A stretch of DNA of 64,000 nt from the NCBI RefSeq assembly GCF_900106995.1, contig NZ_FNOK01000001.1, forward strand, positions 310,001 to 374,000. The letters are read 5' to 3'. The notes beneath the pieces were generated by a model. It did not search any database and had not been told where the DNA came from. It was given only the letters and a program-made list of their open reading frames with translations. A program made the translations under genes and the position numbers. This DNA is from Saccharopolyspora shandongensis. Lineage in GTDB: Bacteria > Actinomycetota > Actinomycetes > Mycobacteriales > Pseudonocardiaceae. Below, in pieces: positions 1 to 8,609 of the stretch (position 1 is the first letter of the stretch; each line of letters opens with the position of its first letter).

Positions 1-278
1 GTGAAACCTGGCGACTCGACCTCGGTACAGATGCGGACCACCTGGCCGGTCAGATCGACCTGGCTATCGTCGATGCCCACCGAGCTGAAATCGCCGAGAA
101 CAGCCCGACGGCCAGCCAGCACACCCGACGCGCGATCGTGCACCTCGACGCCGAAGCGCGCGCGGAACTCGACCAGCGGATCGACGCCCTCCTCGACGAA
201 TTCCAGAATCGATCCACGCCGGATGGCACGCCAGTATCGATCCTGTGGAACGCGACCGAGCGCGGAAGCAGGTCGTAG
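1..278 (+). CDS. C-terminal part of a regulator-like protein (5' end outside window)
   Basis: An open frame enters from the left edge (codons from position 3) and ends at TAG 276-278, giving about 91 residues with no start codon in view. The fragment is acidic and helical. It ends in a segment reading VHLDAEARAELDQRIDALL, then a short PDGTPVS-type strand, a pattern I associate with the C-terminal half of ArsR-like winged-helix regulators that carry a helical extension. The DNA-binding half is not in the window, so the family call is an inference. The base composition matches its neighbours. It could instead be the tail of another small helical protein. Confidence 0.5.
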   Translation, partial: ETWRLDLGTDADHLAGQIDLAIVDAHRAEIAENSPTASQHTRRAIVHLDAEARAELDQRIDALLDEFQNRSTPDGTPVSILWNATERGSRS

Positions 279-384
279 GACTCCGCGAGCCTTCCGGGGC
301 GGGGCCCGCCGCGACAGGTCGATCTGGCTTTGGGGGTGTTGCCGGTGCGGTGAGCGCCGGATGATCTGCGGCCGCACTCATCCT

Positions 385-540
385 CAGACTGTGCCCACCC
401 CGTCGGGGTTCTTGGCGAGGACAGCCCCACGCGCCGTGTATTGGTCATGCACAAGGCGGGGATCCCACAGTCCAGACGGCGGCCGTAACTCCCGCAGGGG
501 AGCCGCCACCCGCACCGCCACGCGAGATGCGTCTGGAACC
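385..540 (+). repeat. Diverged copy of the dispersed hairpin element (copy 1)
   Basis: This stretch between the left-edge gene and the convergent small gene shares, in order, the element's landmarks: a GGCGAGGACAGCCCC block at 414-428, a CGTGTATTGG loop segment, GGGGATCCCACAG, and the tail GCCGCCACCCGCACCGCCACGC at about 501-522. The outer stem of the main hairpin is largely lost and no terminal inverted repeat is recognisable, so it reads as a decayed copy. The rest of the gap holds nothing else I can support. Confidence 0.6.
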
Positions 541-562
541 ACTTCTTAGCGCCGGGCGAACA

Positions 563-883
563 TCACCGGGCGCGTGGGCCGGCCATCTTCCGCCGGTGCG
601 CGGGGCCGATCTTCAGCGCCGCGACCGTCTCGCCGTCCCACTCGTGCGGCGACAGGCCGTCGACGGCCTCGACGAGGGCCTCCCCCGCCGCCACGTCGGG
701 CACCATCACGTCGCCGAGCAGCCCGTCCTCGCCGACCAGCACGATCCGGGCACCGGCCTGCCCCAGGTTCTCCACCACCGCGCGCGCGGAACCGCCGTGC
801 GCGGCGACGAACGCCTTGGCCGCGGCGATCGCCTTCGGCGACGGTGCGGCGGTCTGTTCGGTGTCCTTCTCAGCAGCCGTCAT
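563..883 (-). CDS. Conserved hypothetical protein, 106 aa
   Basis: This is a short cytoplasmic protein with no signal peptide or membrane segment. The sequence has an alanine-rich helical N-terminus (about residues 1-35) and then a compact alternating strand/helix part containing VLVGEDGLLGDVMVPD and LSPHEWDGETVAAL, ending in a basic tail. I chose the ATG at 883; a start six codons upstream at 901 is also open. A small gene of this kind near the heme O synthase and a quinone reductase is what I would expect in actinomycetes, but I do not know a function and see no catalytic motif. It is transcribed away from qor. Confidence 0.65.
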   Translation of the reverse strand: MTAAEKDTEQTAAPSPKAIAAAKAFVAAHGGSARAVVENLGQAGARIVLVGEDGLLGDVMVPDVAAGEALVEAVDGLSPHEWDGETVAALKIGPAHRRKMAGPRAR

Positions 884-944
884 GCCCGGAATCCTAAACA
901 CGTTTCACCCCTTGGCGGCCGCCACGTTGCGCACGACACCCACG

Positions 945-1025
945 CGATCAACGGGCCGCCGGGGATGATCGAAGGTCTGAGGTTCCGCCACCCGCACCGC
1001 CATGCAAGATGAGTTCGGAAACCTT
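945..1025 (+). repeat. Partial copy of the dispersed hairpin element (copy 2, tail only)
   Basis: The stretch CTGAGGTTCCGCCACCCGCA at 978-997 continues into CCGCCATGCAAGATGAG, the conserved 3' tail of the element. Upstream of it a small inverted repeat CGATCA/TGATCG (945-950, 966-971) stands where the main hairpin should be. This copy lies between two divergent genes, unlike most others, which sit next to gene ends. Confidence 0.6.
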
Positions 1026-1093
1026 CCTTCGGGGAAGATCGGGTCGGCGTGCGGAGTTGCACCCGTCGAACGACGACAGGCGAAGGAGCGAGC

Positions 1094-2062
1094 ATGCGTG
1101 CGATTCGGGTGGCGGCCAACGGCGGCCCGGAGGTCCTGGAGTACGGCGAAGCCGAGCTCTCCGACCCGCAGTCCGGCCAGCTGCTGGTCGAGGTGGCCGC
1201 GGCCGGGGTCAACTTCATCGACACCTACCAGCGCAGCGGGATCTACTCGATGCAGCTGCCGTTCACGCCCGGTTCGGAGGGCGCGGGCAAGGTCGTCGCG
1301 GTCGGCCCCGACGTGACGGGCTTCGGCGTCGGCGACCGGGTCGCCTGGGCGATGGCGCCGGGCAGCTACGCCGAGCGGGCGCTGGTGCCCGCCGACAAGG
1401 CGGTGCGGGTCCCGGACGGGGTGGACGACCGGACCGCGGCCGCCGCCCTCCTGCAGGGGCTGACCGCGCACTACCTGATCACCTCCACCTATCCGGTGCG
1501 CACCGGCGAGATCGCCCTGGTGCACGCCGCGGCCGGCGGCATGGGCCTGCTGCTGACCCAGCTGATCAAGTCGCGCGGCGCCAACGTGATCGGCACCGCG
1601 TCCACGGCGGAGAAGGAAGAGCTGGCGCGGGAAGCGGGCGCCGACGAGATCATCCGCTACACCGAGGCGGACGTGGCCGAGGAGGTCGCGGACCTCACCG
1701 ACGGGCGCGGCGTGGACGTGGTCTACGACGGCGTCGGCAAGACCACCTTCGACACGAGCCTGGCGAGCCTGCGGCCGCGCGGCATGCTGGCGCTGTTCGG
1801 CGCGTCCAGCGGCCCGGTGCCGCCGGTGGACCCGCAGCGGCTGAACGCGGCGGGCTCGGTGTTCCTGACCCGCCCGAGCCTGGCGCACCACATCCTGACC
1901 CGCGAGGAGCTGGACTGGCGGGCCGAGGAGCTGTTCGCCTGGATCGCCGCCGGCACCCTGAAGATCCGCATCGGCGGCACCTACCCGCTGCCGGACGCCC
2001 GCCGGGCGCACGAAGACCTGGAAGGCCGCCGAACCACCGGAAAGCTCCTCCTCCTGCCCTGA
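1094..2062 (+). CDS. qor: NADPH:quinone reductase (zeta-crystallin-like, MDR superfamily)
   Basis: It belongs to the zinc-free quinone reductase branch of medium-chain dehydrogenases, which reduce quinones with NADPH in the cytoplasm. The 322-residue length is normal. The N-terminal GroES-like domain carries GVNFIDTYQRSGIY (about residue 37) and GSEGAGKVVAVG. The Rossmann domain has the expected VHAAAGGMGLLLTQL dinucleotide loop near residue 143, followed by DVVYDGVGKTTFD. No zinc-binding cysteine cluster is seen. The ATG at 1094 follows GAAGGAG (1082-1088) at good spacing; upstream in-frame starts lack such a site. The gene converges on ctaB across a strong hairpin. Confidence 0.9.
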   Translation: MRAIRVAANGGPEVLEYGEAELSDPQSGQLLVEVAAAGVNFIDTYQRSGIYSMQLPFTPGSEGAGKVVAVGPDVTGFGVGDRVAWAMAPGSYAERALVPADKAVRVPDGVDDRTAAAALLQGLTAHYLITSTYPVRTGEIALVHAAAGGMGLLLTQLIKSRGANVIGTASTAEKEELAREAGADEIIRYTEADVAEEVADLTDGRGVDVVYDGVGKTTFDTSLASLRPRGMLALFGASSGPVPPVDPQRLNAAGSVFLTRPSLAHHILTREELDWRAEELFAWIAAGTLKIRIGGTYPLPDARRAHEDLEGRRTTGKLLLLP

Positions 2063-2106
2063 CCTGCTTCCAGGCTCGTTCTGCGTGGCAGAACCCGAGA
2101 AGGCAA

Positions 2107-2160
2107 AACGCTCGTGCGCGCTTTGGGCTGTCGCAGCGGCCCGAAGCGCGCACGAGCGTT
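2107..2160. terminator. Bidirectional hairpin terminator between qor and ctaB
   Basis: Arms of 17 bases (2107-2123 and 2144-2160) pair perfectly and extend inward through a T.G pair and GGGC/GCCC, leaving a 10-base loop TGTCGCAGCG. It sits between convergent genes. There is no clear U-tract on either side, which is common in high-GC actinomycetes. Confidence 0.8.
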
Positions 2161-2162
2161 GG

Positions 2163-3098
2163 TCAGAAGGGCCAGCCGAGGACCGGGAGGCTCAGCGCCG
2201 AGTCCACCGCGAGGGCCACGCACACGATCATCAGGTACGTGTTGGACATGTGGAACAGCTTCATCGGCTTGGTCTTCTCGCCGCGCTTGGTCGCGGCGTG
2301 CAGCCGGTGCGCCAGGACGATGAACCACGCGCCCGCCAGGGCCGCGAACGCCGCGTAGAGCCAGCCGGTCGCCGGCACCAGCAGCAGCGTCCAGGCCACC
2401 ATCAGCCAGGTGTAGATCACGATCTGCCGCGACACGTACGTCGGCTCGGCCACCACCGGCAGCATCGGGACGCCGGCGCGCTCGTAGTCGTCCTTGTACT
2501 TCATCGCAAGCGACCAGGTGTGCGGCGGCGTCCAGAAGAAGATCACGCCGAACATCACCAGCGCCGGCCAGTCCACCCGGCCGGTCACCCCGGCCCAGCC
2601 GATCACCACCGGCATGCAGCCCGCGGCGCCGCCCCAGACGATGTTCTGCGCGGTGCGCCGCTTGAGCACCAGCGTGTAGACGAAGACGTAGAACAGGATC
2701 GTGCCGACGGCCATCGACGCGGCCAGCAGGTTCGTCGTCGCCCACAGCCAGCCGAAGGATGCGACGCCGAGCACGATCCCGAAGATCAGCGCGTGCCGGT
2801 TGGACACCGTGTGCCGCACCAGCGGGCGCGCCCGCGTGCGCTTCATCACCTGGTCGATATCGGCGTCGGCGACGCAGTTCAGCGCGTTCGCGCTGCCCGC
2901 CGCCATGGTGCCACCGATCAGCGTGGCGATCACCACCCAGGGCGACGGGATGCCCCGCTCGGCCAGCAGCATCGCCGGGATGGTGGTCACCAGCAGCAGC
3001 TCGATGACCCGCGGCTTGATCAGCCCGGCATAGGCTTTCAGCAGCTCAGCGGGCCGCCGAGCGCGCTGCGTCCGGGGGGCGTCGACGACGGTGGTCAC
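2163..3098 (-). CDS. ctaB: Protoheme IX farnesyltransferase (heme O synthase)
   Basis: It is a UbiA-superfamily prenyltransferase that adds a farnesyl group to heme b, making heme O for cytochrome oxidase, in the membrane. Of 311 residues, most fall in about eight or nine hydrophobic segments. The first aspartate-rich motif is clear: [20 protein letters not shown] from about residue 74. The second conserved loop, about [16 protein letters not shown], follows near residue 200. The in-frame start is GTG at 3096-3098; an in-frame stop lies 31 bases upstream and no other start is available. That GTG has no Shine-Dalgarno of its own: the good AGGAG upstream serves a tiny reading frame whose stop overlaps the GTG. 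Confidence 0.95.
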   Translation of the reverse strand: MTTVVDAPRTQRARRPAELLKAYAGLIKPRVIELLLVTTIPAMLLAERGIPSPWVVIATLIGGTMAAGSANALNCVADADIDQVMKRTRARPLVRHTVSNRHALIFGIVLGVASFGWLWATTNLLAASMAVGTILFYVFVYTLVLKRRTAQNIVWGGAAGCMPVVIGWAGVTGRVDWPALVMFGVIFFWTPPHTWSLAMKYKDDYERAGVPMLPVVAEPTYVSRQIVIYTWLMVAWTLLLVPATGWLYAAFAALAGAWFIVLAHRLHAATKRGEKTKPMKLFHMSNTYLMIVCVALAVDSALSLPVLGWPF

Positions 3099-3121
3099 GA
3101 CGCTGCGCTCACCGACGGCAT
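3095..3121 (-). other. Possible 8-codon leader reading frame coupled to ctaB
   Basis: ATG at 3119-3121 is preceded by AGGAG (complement of 3126-3130) four bases upstream. It opens MPSVSAAS and stops at TGA 3095-3097, which overlaps the ctaB GTG as GTGA. This arrangement would let ribosomes reach ctaB by termination-reinitiation. Whether the peptide is made is unknown. Confidence 0.4.
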
Positions 3122-3591
3122 GGCACTCCTAAGGCGATTCGGACGACCTGGACCAACCCGGGCACCCCGGAAGTGGACCGACCATGAATAGTAGGCGCGC
3201 TACTGAAGCCGCCCTCGCGCGGGTCGCGCCCGAGGCGCCGCGAACGGACAGGTGGCCCTGGTCACGCCCCTTCCCCGGTATCCTGGCCGTGTTCCCGCCG
3301 CGATCGGGAACGGGTCGCCCTTCAGCGCAAAACCGCAGGGCACGGGCAGGCGGCAGCCGAGTCTCCGGCGTCACCCGGATGGCGCAACCGTGGTCTCCCA
3401 GGCGCAGTGTCGGGCGCCGACCGCCGCCGCTCCCCGCGAGCGGCGGACTTCAATCCAGACGGGTCGCCACGTGGCTGATCGGACACGACTAGGCTGCCCG
3501 TCGGACGAGGGATAACCGCGGTTCGAATCGGTCCAGCACCGCATTCGCCGTCACATACGAAAACCGCCGAAGGAAACTTGGAGCTGCGTCC
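3122..3591. other. Divergent ctaB/tkt intergenic region, no gene seen
   Basis: I see no supportable coding frame in this 470-base stretch. It holds an inverted repeat GTTCCCG/CGGGAAC (3291-3297, 3305-3311) and a possible -10 (TATCCT, about 3278-3283) that would give tkt a leader of about 300 bases. I looked for TPP, cobalamin and c-di-AMP riboswitch signatures and did not find them. Confidence 0.4.
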
Positions 3592-5688
3592 GTGTCCGTC
3601 ACCGACGACCTTGCCCGCTTGACCACCAAGCACCTGCCCGAAGACTGGACCGAGCTGGACCAGCGCGCGGTGGACACCGCCCGCGTGCTGGCCGCCGACG
3701 CGGTGGAGAACTGCGGCAGCGGCCACCCCGGCACCGCGATGAGCCTGGCGCCCGCCGCCTACGCGCTGTTCCAGCGCGTCATGCGCCACGACCCCAGCGA
3801 CCCGAACTGGATCGGCCGCGACCGTTTCGTGCTGTCCGCCGGCCACTCGAGCCTGACGCTGTACGTGCAGCTGTTCCTGGCCGGCTACGGCCTGGAGCTG
3901 GACGACCTGAAGGCGCTGCGCAAGTGGGGTTCGAAGACCCCGGGCCACCCCGAGTACGGGCACACCGACGGCGTCGAGACCACCACCGGTCCGCTGGGCC
4001 AGGGCCTGGCCACCGCGGTCGGCATGGCGATGGCCGCCCGCCGCGAGCGCGGCCTGTACGACCCGGAGGCCGCCGCGGGTGAGAGCCCGTTCGACCACCA
4101 CGTGTACGTGATCGCCTCCGACGGCGACATCGAGGAGGGCATCACCTCCGAGGCGTCGTCGCTGGCCGGTACCCAGCAGCTGGGCAACCTCACGGTGATC
4201 TACGACGCCAACGAGATCTCCATCGAGGACGACACCCGCATCGCGCTGTCCGAGGACACCGCCAAGCGGTACGAGTCCTACGGCTGGCAGGTCCTGGTGG
4301 TGCACGGCGGCGAGGACGTCAAGGGCCTGCTGGAGGCCATCGAGTCGGCCAAGGCCGAGACCTCCCGCCCGACGCTGATCGTGCTGCGCACGGTGATCGG
4401 CTACCCGGCCCCGACCAAGATGAACACCGGCAAGGCGCACGGCGCCGCGCTGGGTGCCGACGAGGTCGCCGGGGTCAAGCAGGCGCTGGGCTTCGACCCG
4501 GAGCAGTCGTTCCAGGTCGACGCCGAGGTGCTGACCCACGCCCGCGAGGTCGTGGCCCGCGGCAAGGCCGCCCGCGCCGAGTGGCAGGTCGGCTTCGACA
4601 AGTGGGCGTCGGCCAACCCGGAGCGCAAGGCGCTGCTGGACCGGCTGAGCACCCGCGAGCTGCCCGCCGGCTGGCAGGAGAAGCTGCCGACCTGGGAGGC
4701 CGACGGCAAGGGCGTCGCCACCCGCAAGGCCTCCGGTGAGGTCCTCAACGCGCTGGCCGACGTGCTGCCCGAGCTGTGGGGCGGCTCGGCCGACCTGGCG
4801 GAGAGCAACAACACCACGATGAAGGGCGCCGACTCGTTCGGCCCGGCGTCGATCTCCACCAGCACCTGGAACGCCAACCCGTACGGCCGGACGCTGCACT
4901 TCGGCATCCGCGAGCACGCGATGGGCGCGATCCTCAACGGCATCGCGCTGCACGGCGGCACCCGCCCGTACGCCGGCACCTTCCTGGTGTTCAGCGACTA
5001 CATGCGCCCGGCGGTCCGGCTGGCCGCGCTGATGAAGACCCCGGTCATCTTCGTGTGGACGCACGACTCGATCGGCCTCGGCGAGGACGGCCCGACGCAC
5101 CAGCCGATCGAGCACGTCGCCTCGCTGCGCGCGATCCCCGGCTTCTCGCTGGTCCGCCCGGCGGACGCCAACGAGACCGCGGCCTCGTGGAAGGCGATCC
5201 TGGAGGACCCGAGCGGCCCGGCCGGGCTGGCGCTGACCCGCCAGGGCGTGCCGACGCTGGAGGGCGTGGACGCCGACGGCGTCGCCAAGGGCGCCTACGT
5301 GCTGGCCGAGGCCGGCAACGGCAAGCCCGAGGCGATCCTGCTCGCCACCGGTTCCGAGGTCCAGCTGGCCGTCGAGGCCAGGAAGATCCTGGAGGCCGAC
5401 GGCGTTGCCACTCGCGTGGTGTCCGTGCCGTGCGTCGAGTGGTTCGACGCCCAGGACCAGGCCTACCGCGAGTCGGTGCTGCCGAAGGCGGTCAAGGCCC
5501 GCGTCTCGGTCGAGGCCGGCATCGCCATGCCGTGGCACCGCTTCGTCGGCGACGCCGGTGAGTCCGTGTCCCTCGAGCACTTCGGCGCTTCGGCCGACTA
5601 CAAGACCCTGTACAACGAGTTCGGCATCACCGTCGACGCCGTTGTCGCGGCGGCCCGGCGCAGCCTGAGCAACGCCGAGCAGGCGTGA
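3592..5688 (+). CDS. tkt: Transketolase
   Basis: It transfers two-carbon units between sugar phosphates with thiamine diphosphate in the non-oxidative pentose phosphate pathway. At 698 residues it is full length. Visible landmarks are [13 protein letters not shown] at 42-54, the TPP/metal motif [15 protein letters not shown] from 176, [11 protein letters not shown] shortly after, and the second-domain motif [15 protein letters not shown] from 491. The GTG start at 3592 has GGAG about 10 bases upstream. The stop overlaps a potential GTG of the next frame, and tal begins 14 bases later, so tkt-tal is one transcription unit. Confidence 0.97.
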   Translation: MSVTDDLARLTTKHLPEDWTELDQRAVDTARVLAADAVENCGSGHPGTAMSLAPAAYALFQRVMRHDPSDPNWIGRDRFVLSAGHSSLTLYVQLFLAGYGLELDDLKALRKWGSKTPGHPEYGHTDGVETTTGPLGQGLATAVGMAMAARRERGLYDPEAAAGESPFDHHVYVIASDGDIEEGITSEASSLAGTQQLGNLTVIYDANEISIEDDTRIALSEDTAKRYESYGWQVLVVHGGEDVKGLLEAIESAKAETSRPTLIVLRTVIGYPAPTKMNTGKAHGAALGADEVAGVKQALGFDPEQSFQVDAEVLTHAREVVARGKAARAEWQVGFDKWASANPERKALLDRLSTRELPAGWQEKLPTWEADGKGVATRKASGEVLNALADVLPELWGGSADLAESNNTTMKGADSFGPASISTSTWNANPYGRTLHFGIREHAMGAILNGIALHGGTRPYAGTFLVFSDYMRPAVRLAALMKTPVIFVWTHDSIGLGEDGPTHQPIEHVASLRAIPGFSLVRPADANETAASWKAILEDPSGPAGLALTRQGVPTLEGVDADGVAKGAYVLAEAGNGKPEAILLATGSEVQLAVEARKILEADGVATRVVSVPCVEWFDAQDQAYRESVLPKAVKARVSVEAGIAMPWHRFVGDAGESVSLEHFGASADYKTLYNEFGITVDAVVAAARRSLSNAEQA

Positions 5689-5702
5689 GCGGAGGAATTC
5701 CT

Positions 5703-6809
5703 GTGACCACCAACCCGAACCTCAAGGCGCTCAGCGAGGCCGGGGTCTCGATCTGGCTGGACGACCTGTCGCGCCAGCGGATCTCCTCGGGCAACCTGGC
5801 CGAGCTCATCACCGACCAGGCGGTCGTCGGCGTCACGAGCAACCCGACGATCTTCGCCAACGCGCTGTCCAACGCCGCCGACTACAACGAGAAGGTGCGC
5901 GAGCTGGCGGCCCGCGGCGCGAGCGTCGACGACACGGTGCGCGAGCTGACCACCGCCGACGTCCGGGACGCGGCGGACATCTTCCGCAACGTCTACGAGT
6001 CGACCGGCCGCGTCGACGGCCGGGTCTCCCTGGAGGTCGACCCGCGGCTGGCGCACGACACCGACCGCACCGTGGCCGAGGCCATCGAGCTGTGGAAGGC
6101 CGTGGACCGGCCGAACCTGATGGTCAAGATCCCGGCCACCCTGGCGGGCCTGCCCGCGATCACCCGCGTGCTCGCCGAGGGCATCAGCGTCAACGTCACG
6201 CTGATCTTCTCGGTGCAGCGCTACCGCGACGTGATGGACGCCTTCCTGGCCGGCCTGGAGCAGGCCAAGGCCAACGGGCACGACCTCGCCCAGATCTCCT
6301 CCGTCGCGTCGTTCTTCGTGTCCCGCGTGGACACCGAGATCGACAAGCGGCTGGCGAAGATCGAGGGCGGCGAGGAGCTGCGCGGCAAGGCGGCGATCGC
6401 CAACGCCCGGCTGGCCTACGCGGCCTACCTGGACGTCTTCGCCTCCGAGCGCTGGCAGGCCCTGGCGGCCGACGGCGCCAGGGCGCAGCGCCCGCTGTGG
6501 GCGTCCACCGGCGTGAAGGACCCGGCCTACTCCGACACGCGCTACGTGGACGAGCTGGTCGCGCCGAACACGGTGAACACCATGCCGGAGGCGACCCTGA
6601 AGGCCACCGCCGACCACGCCGACGTGCGCGGCGACCTGGTCACCGGCACGGCCGCCGCCTCGCAGCAGGTCTTCGACGACCTCGCGAAGATCGGCATCGA
6701 CCTCGACGACGTCTTCGCGGTGCTGGAGAGCGAGGGCGTCGAGAAGTTCGAGAAGTCCTGGACCGAGCTGCTGGAGACCGTCGGCCAGCAGCTGGCACAG
6801 GCCGAGTAA
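5703..6809 (+). CDS. tal: Transaldolase
   Basis: It moves a dihydroxyacetone unit between sugar phosphates through a Schiff base in the non-oxidative pentose phosphate pathway. The 368 residues match the long actinobacterial form. [13 protein letters not shown] lies near the N-terminus, the Schiff-base lysine is K142 in NLMVKIPAT, and [19 protein letters not shown] and PNTVNTMPE follow. I chose GTG 5703 because GGAGG precedes it by seven bases; an alternative GTG at 5685 overlapping the tkt stop has no comparable site. A perfect hairpin 26 bases after the stop ends the tkt-tal unit. Confidence 0.96.
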   Translation: MTTNPNLKALSEAGVSIWLDDLSRQRISSGNLAELITDQAVVGVTSNPTIFANALSNAADYNEKVRELAARGASVDDTVRELTTADVRDAADIFRNVYESTGRVDGRVSLEVDPRLAHDTDRTVAEAIELWKAVDRPNLMVKIPATLAGLPAITRVLAEGISVNVTLIFSVQRYRDVMDAFLAGLEQAKANGHDLAQISSVASFFVSRVDTEIDKRLAKIEGGEELRGKAAIANARLAYAAYLDVFASERWQALAADGARAQRPLWASTGVKDPAYSDTRYVDELVAPNTVNTMPEATLKATADHADVRGDLVTGTAAASQQVFDDLAKIGIDLDDVFAVLESEGVEKFEKSWTELLETVGQQLAQAE

Positions 6810-6834
6810 CGAACAGCCGAAGTCTCCGGGAATT

Positions 6835-6867
6835 CCGGGCCGGTGCGCATCTGCCGCACCGGCCCGG
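6835..6867 (+). terminator. Terminator after tal
   Basis: Perfect 13-base arms CCGGGCCGGTGCG / CGCACCGGCCCGG enclose a 7-base loop, 25 bases after the tal stop. It separates tkt-tal from pgi-zwf-opcA-pgl. Confidence 0.75.
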
Positions 6868-6974
6868 ATCGGCGACACTGTGGTCGCACGAAGTTGGCTT
6901 CCAAGATCGAACCCCGAAAAGCCCAGGTCGAACTGGGGTTCGAGTCCAACTAAATCGAGCGCTGAAGGAACTAC

Positions 6975-8609
6975 ATGGCAACCGAAACCTCCGTCGACAT
7001 TCGCGATGTAGCGCTAGCGGCCGAGGCCCGACCGCTGGTCGAGCAGTTGGCCGCCGATGCGGTTGCCGGCAAGCTCGCCGCCCAGGACGCCACGCTGTGG
7101 GGCCCGGACGCGGAGAGCGAGGCATCCATCCGGCTGTCCTGGACGACGCTGCACGAGAGCTCGCGCCCGCTGCTCGCCGAGATCGACGCGCTGCGCGCCG
7201 AACTGCACGCCGAGGGCCTGGACCGCATCGTGCTGGCCGGGATGGGTGGCTCGTCGCTGGCTCCGGAGGTGATCACCGCGACCGCCGGCGTGCCGCTGGT
7301 CGTGCTGGACACCACCGACCCCGGGCAGGTCGCCGACGCGCTGTCCGGCGATCTCGACCGGACCGTGCTGGTGGTCTCCTCGAAGTCGGGCACGACCGTC
7401 GAGACCGACAGCCACCGCCGGATCTTCGAGCGGGCTTTCACGCAAAACGGAATCGATCCTGTGACCCGCATCATCGTGGTCACCGACCCCGGTTCGCCGA
7501 TGGAGTCGGCGGCGCGCGAGGCGGGCTACCGCAAGGTCTTCACCGCCGATCCTCACGTGGGCGGCCGCTACTCGGCGCTGACCGCCTTCGGCCTGGTGCC
7601 GTCCGGACTGGCCGGTGCCGACGTCGCCGCGCTGCTGGACGACGCGGCCGCCGCGTTCCGGCGGCTGAGCACGAACGACGCCGACAACCCGGCGCTGCAG
7701 CTGGCCGCGGCGCTGGGCGCCGCGCACGCCAAGGGCGCGGAGAAGGTCGTGTTCGCCGACACCGGCTCGGGCATCAAGGGCTTCGGCGACTGGGTCGAGC
7801 AGCTGATCGCCGAGTCCACCGGCAAGAACGGCACCGGCCTGCTGCCGGTGGTCGTGGAGAACACCGAGGCCCCCGGCTTCGCCGACGCCGGTCCGGACGC
7901 GACGACCGTGGCCGTCGGGCCGGGCGTCAACGGCGCGCGGATCAGCACCACCGGCCCGCTGGGCGGCATGTTCCTGCTGTGGGAGTTCGCGACCGCGGTG
8001 GCCGGCCGGCTGCTGGGCATCGACCCGTTCGACCAGCCGGACGTGGAGGCCGCGAAGAAGGCCGCGCGGGCGCTGCTGGACGGCCCGGCCGGTGGCCCGG
8101 CCGCGACCCCGGCGCTGGTCGACGGCTCCATCGAGGTGCACGCCTCCGGCGACTGGCTGACCGCAGGCGTCGGCACCGTGGCCGAGGCGCTGCGCGCGTT
8201 CCTGGCCACCGCGCCGGAGCGCGGCTACCTTTCGGTGCAGGCGTACCTGGATCGCCTCGACGACGCGTCGACCGCGGTGCTGCGGCCGGAGCTGGCGCGC
8301 CGCACCGGGCTGCAGACGACCTTCGGCTGGGGCCCGCGGTTCCTGCACTCCACCGGCCAGTACCACAAGGGCGGCCACCAGAACGGCGTGTTCCTGCAGA
8401 TCACCGGTGCCGTCGAAGCGGACCTGGAGGTGCCGGACCGGCCGTACACCCTGGCCGGGCTGCAGCGCGCCCAGGCGCTCGGCGACGGGCAGGTGCTCGC
8501 CGACCGGGGCCGGCCGGTGCTGCGCCTGCACCTCACCGACCGGGCCGCCGGGCTCGTCGAGCTGGTCAAGGCCGTGCAGGACCTGCGCTCCTTGGAGGAC
8601 CGGGCGTGA
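6975..8609 (+). CDS. pgi: Glucose-6-phosphate isomerase
   Basis: It interconverts glucose 6-phosphate and fructose 6-phosphate. The protein has 544 residues with two SIS-type sugar-isomerase domains. The phosphate-binding signature SSKSGTTVETDS lies near residues 135-146, GMGGSSLAPEV near 90, and TDPGSPMESAAREAGYRKVF follows. The C-terminal FLHSTGQYHKGGHQNGVFLQ segment is characteristic of the TAL/PGI-like group rather than the E. coli type. ATG 6975 follows GAAGGA at good spacing. The stop overlaps the zwf GTG (GTGA), so translation is probably coupled. A TCGAACCCC/GGGGTTCGA inverted repeat lies at 6907-6943 in the leader. Confidence 0.93.
   Translation: MATETSVDIRDVALAAEARPLVEQLAADAVAGKLAAQDATLWGPDAESEASIRLSWTTLHESSRPLLAEIDALRAELHAEGLDRIVLAGMGGSSLAPEVITATAGVPLVVLDTTDPGQVADALSGDLDRTVLVVSSKSGTTVETDSHRRIFERAFTQNGIDPVTRIIVVTDPGSPMESAAREAGYRKVFTADPHVGGRYSALTAFGLVPSGLAGADVAALLDDAAAAFRRLSTNDADNPALQLAAALGAAHAKGAEKVVFADTGSGIKGFGDWVEQLIAESTGKNGTGLLPVVVENTEAPGFADAGPDATTVAVGPGVNGARISTTGPLGGMFLLWEFATAVAGRLLGIDPFDQPDVEAAKKAARALLDGPAGGPAATPALVDGSIEVHASGDWLTAGVGTVAEALRAFLATAPERGYLSVQAYLDRLDDASTAVLRPELARRTGLQTTFGWGPRFLHSTGQYHKGGHQNGVFLQITGAVEADLEVPDRPYTLAGLQRAQALGDGQVLADRGRPVLRLHLTDRAAGLVELVKAVQDLRSLEDRA

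Noticed and set aside
3122..3591. TPP riboswitch upstream of tkt (a TPP enzyme)
   Set aside because: The conserved CTGAGA and the 3' THI-box sequences are not present.
6930..6953. GGTTCGAGTCC resembling a tRNA T-arm, as if an attachment site before pgi
   Set aside because: The rest of a tRNA cloverleaf is missing, the T-stem does not pair, and no integrase is near. The bases instead form an inverted repeat with 6907-6915.
6092..8605. Long open frame running through tal and pgi into zwf
   Set aside because: The translated part before 8606 is low-complexity R/G/A-rich sequence in the wrong frame of tal and pgi; zwf starts at GTG 8606.
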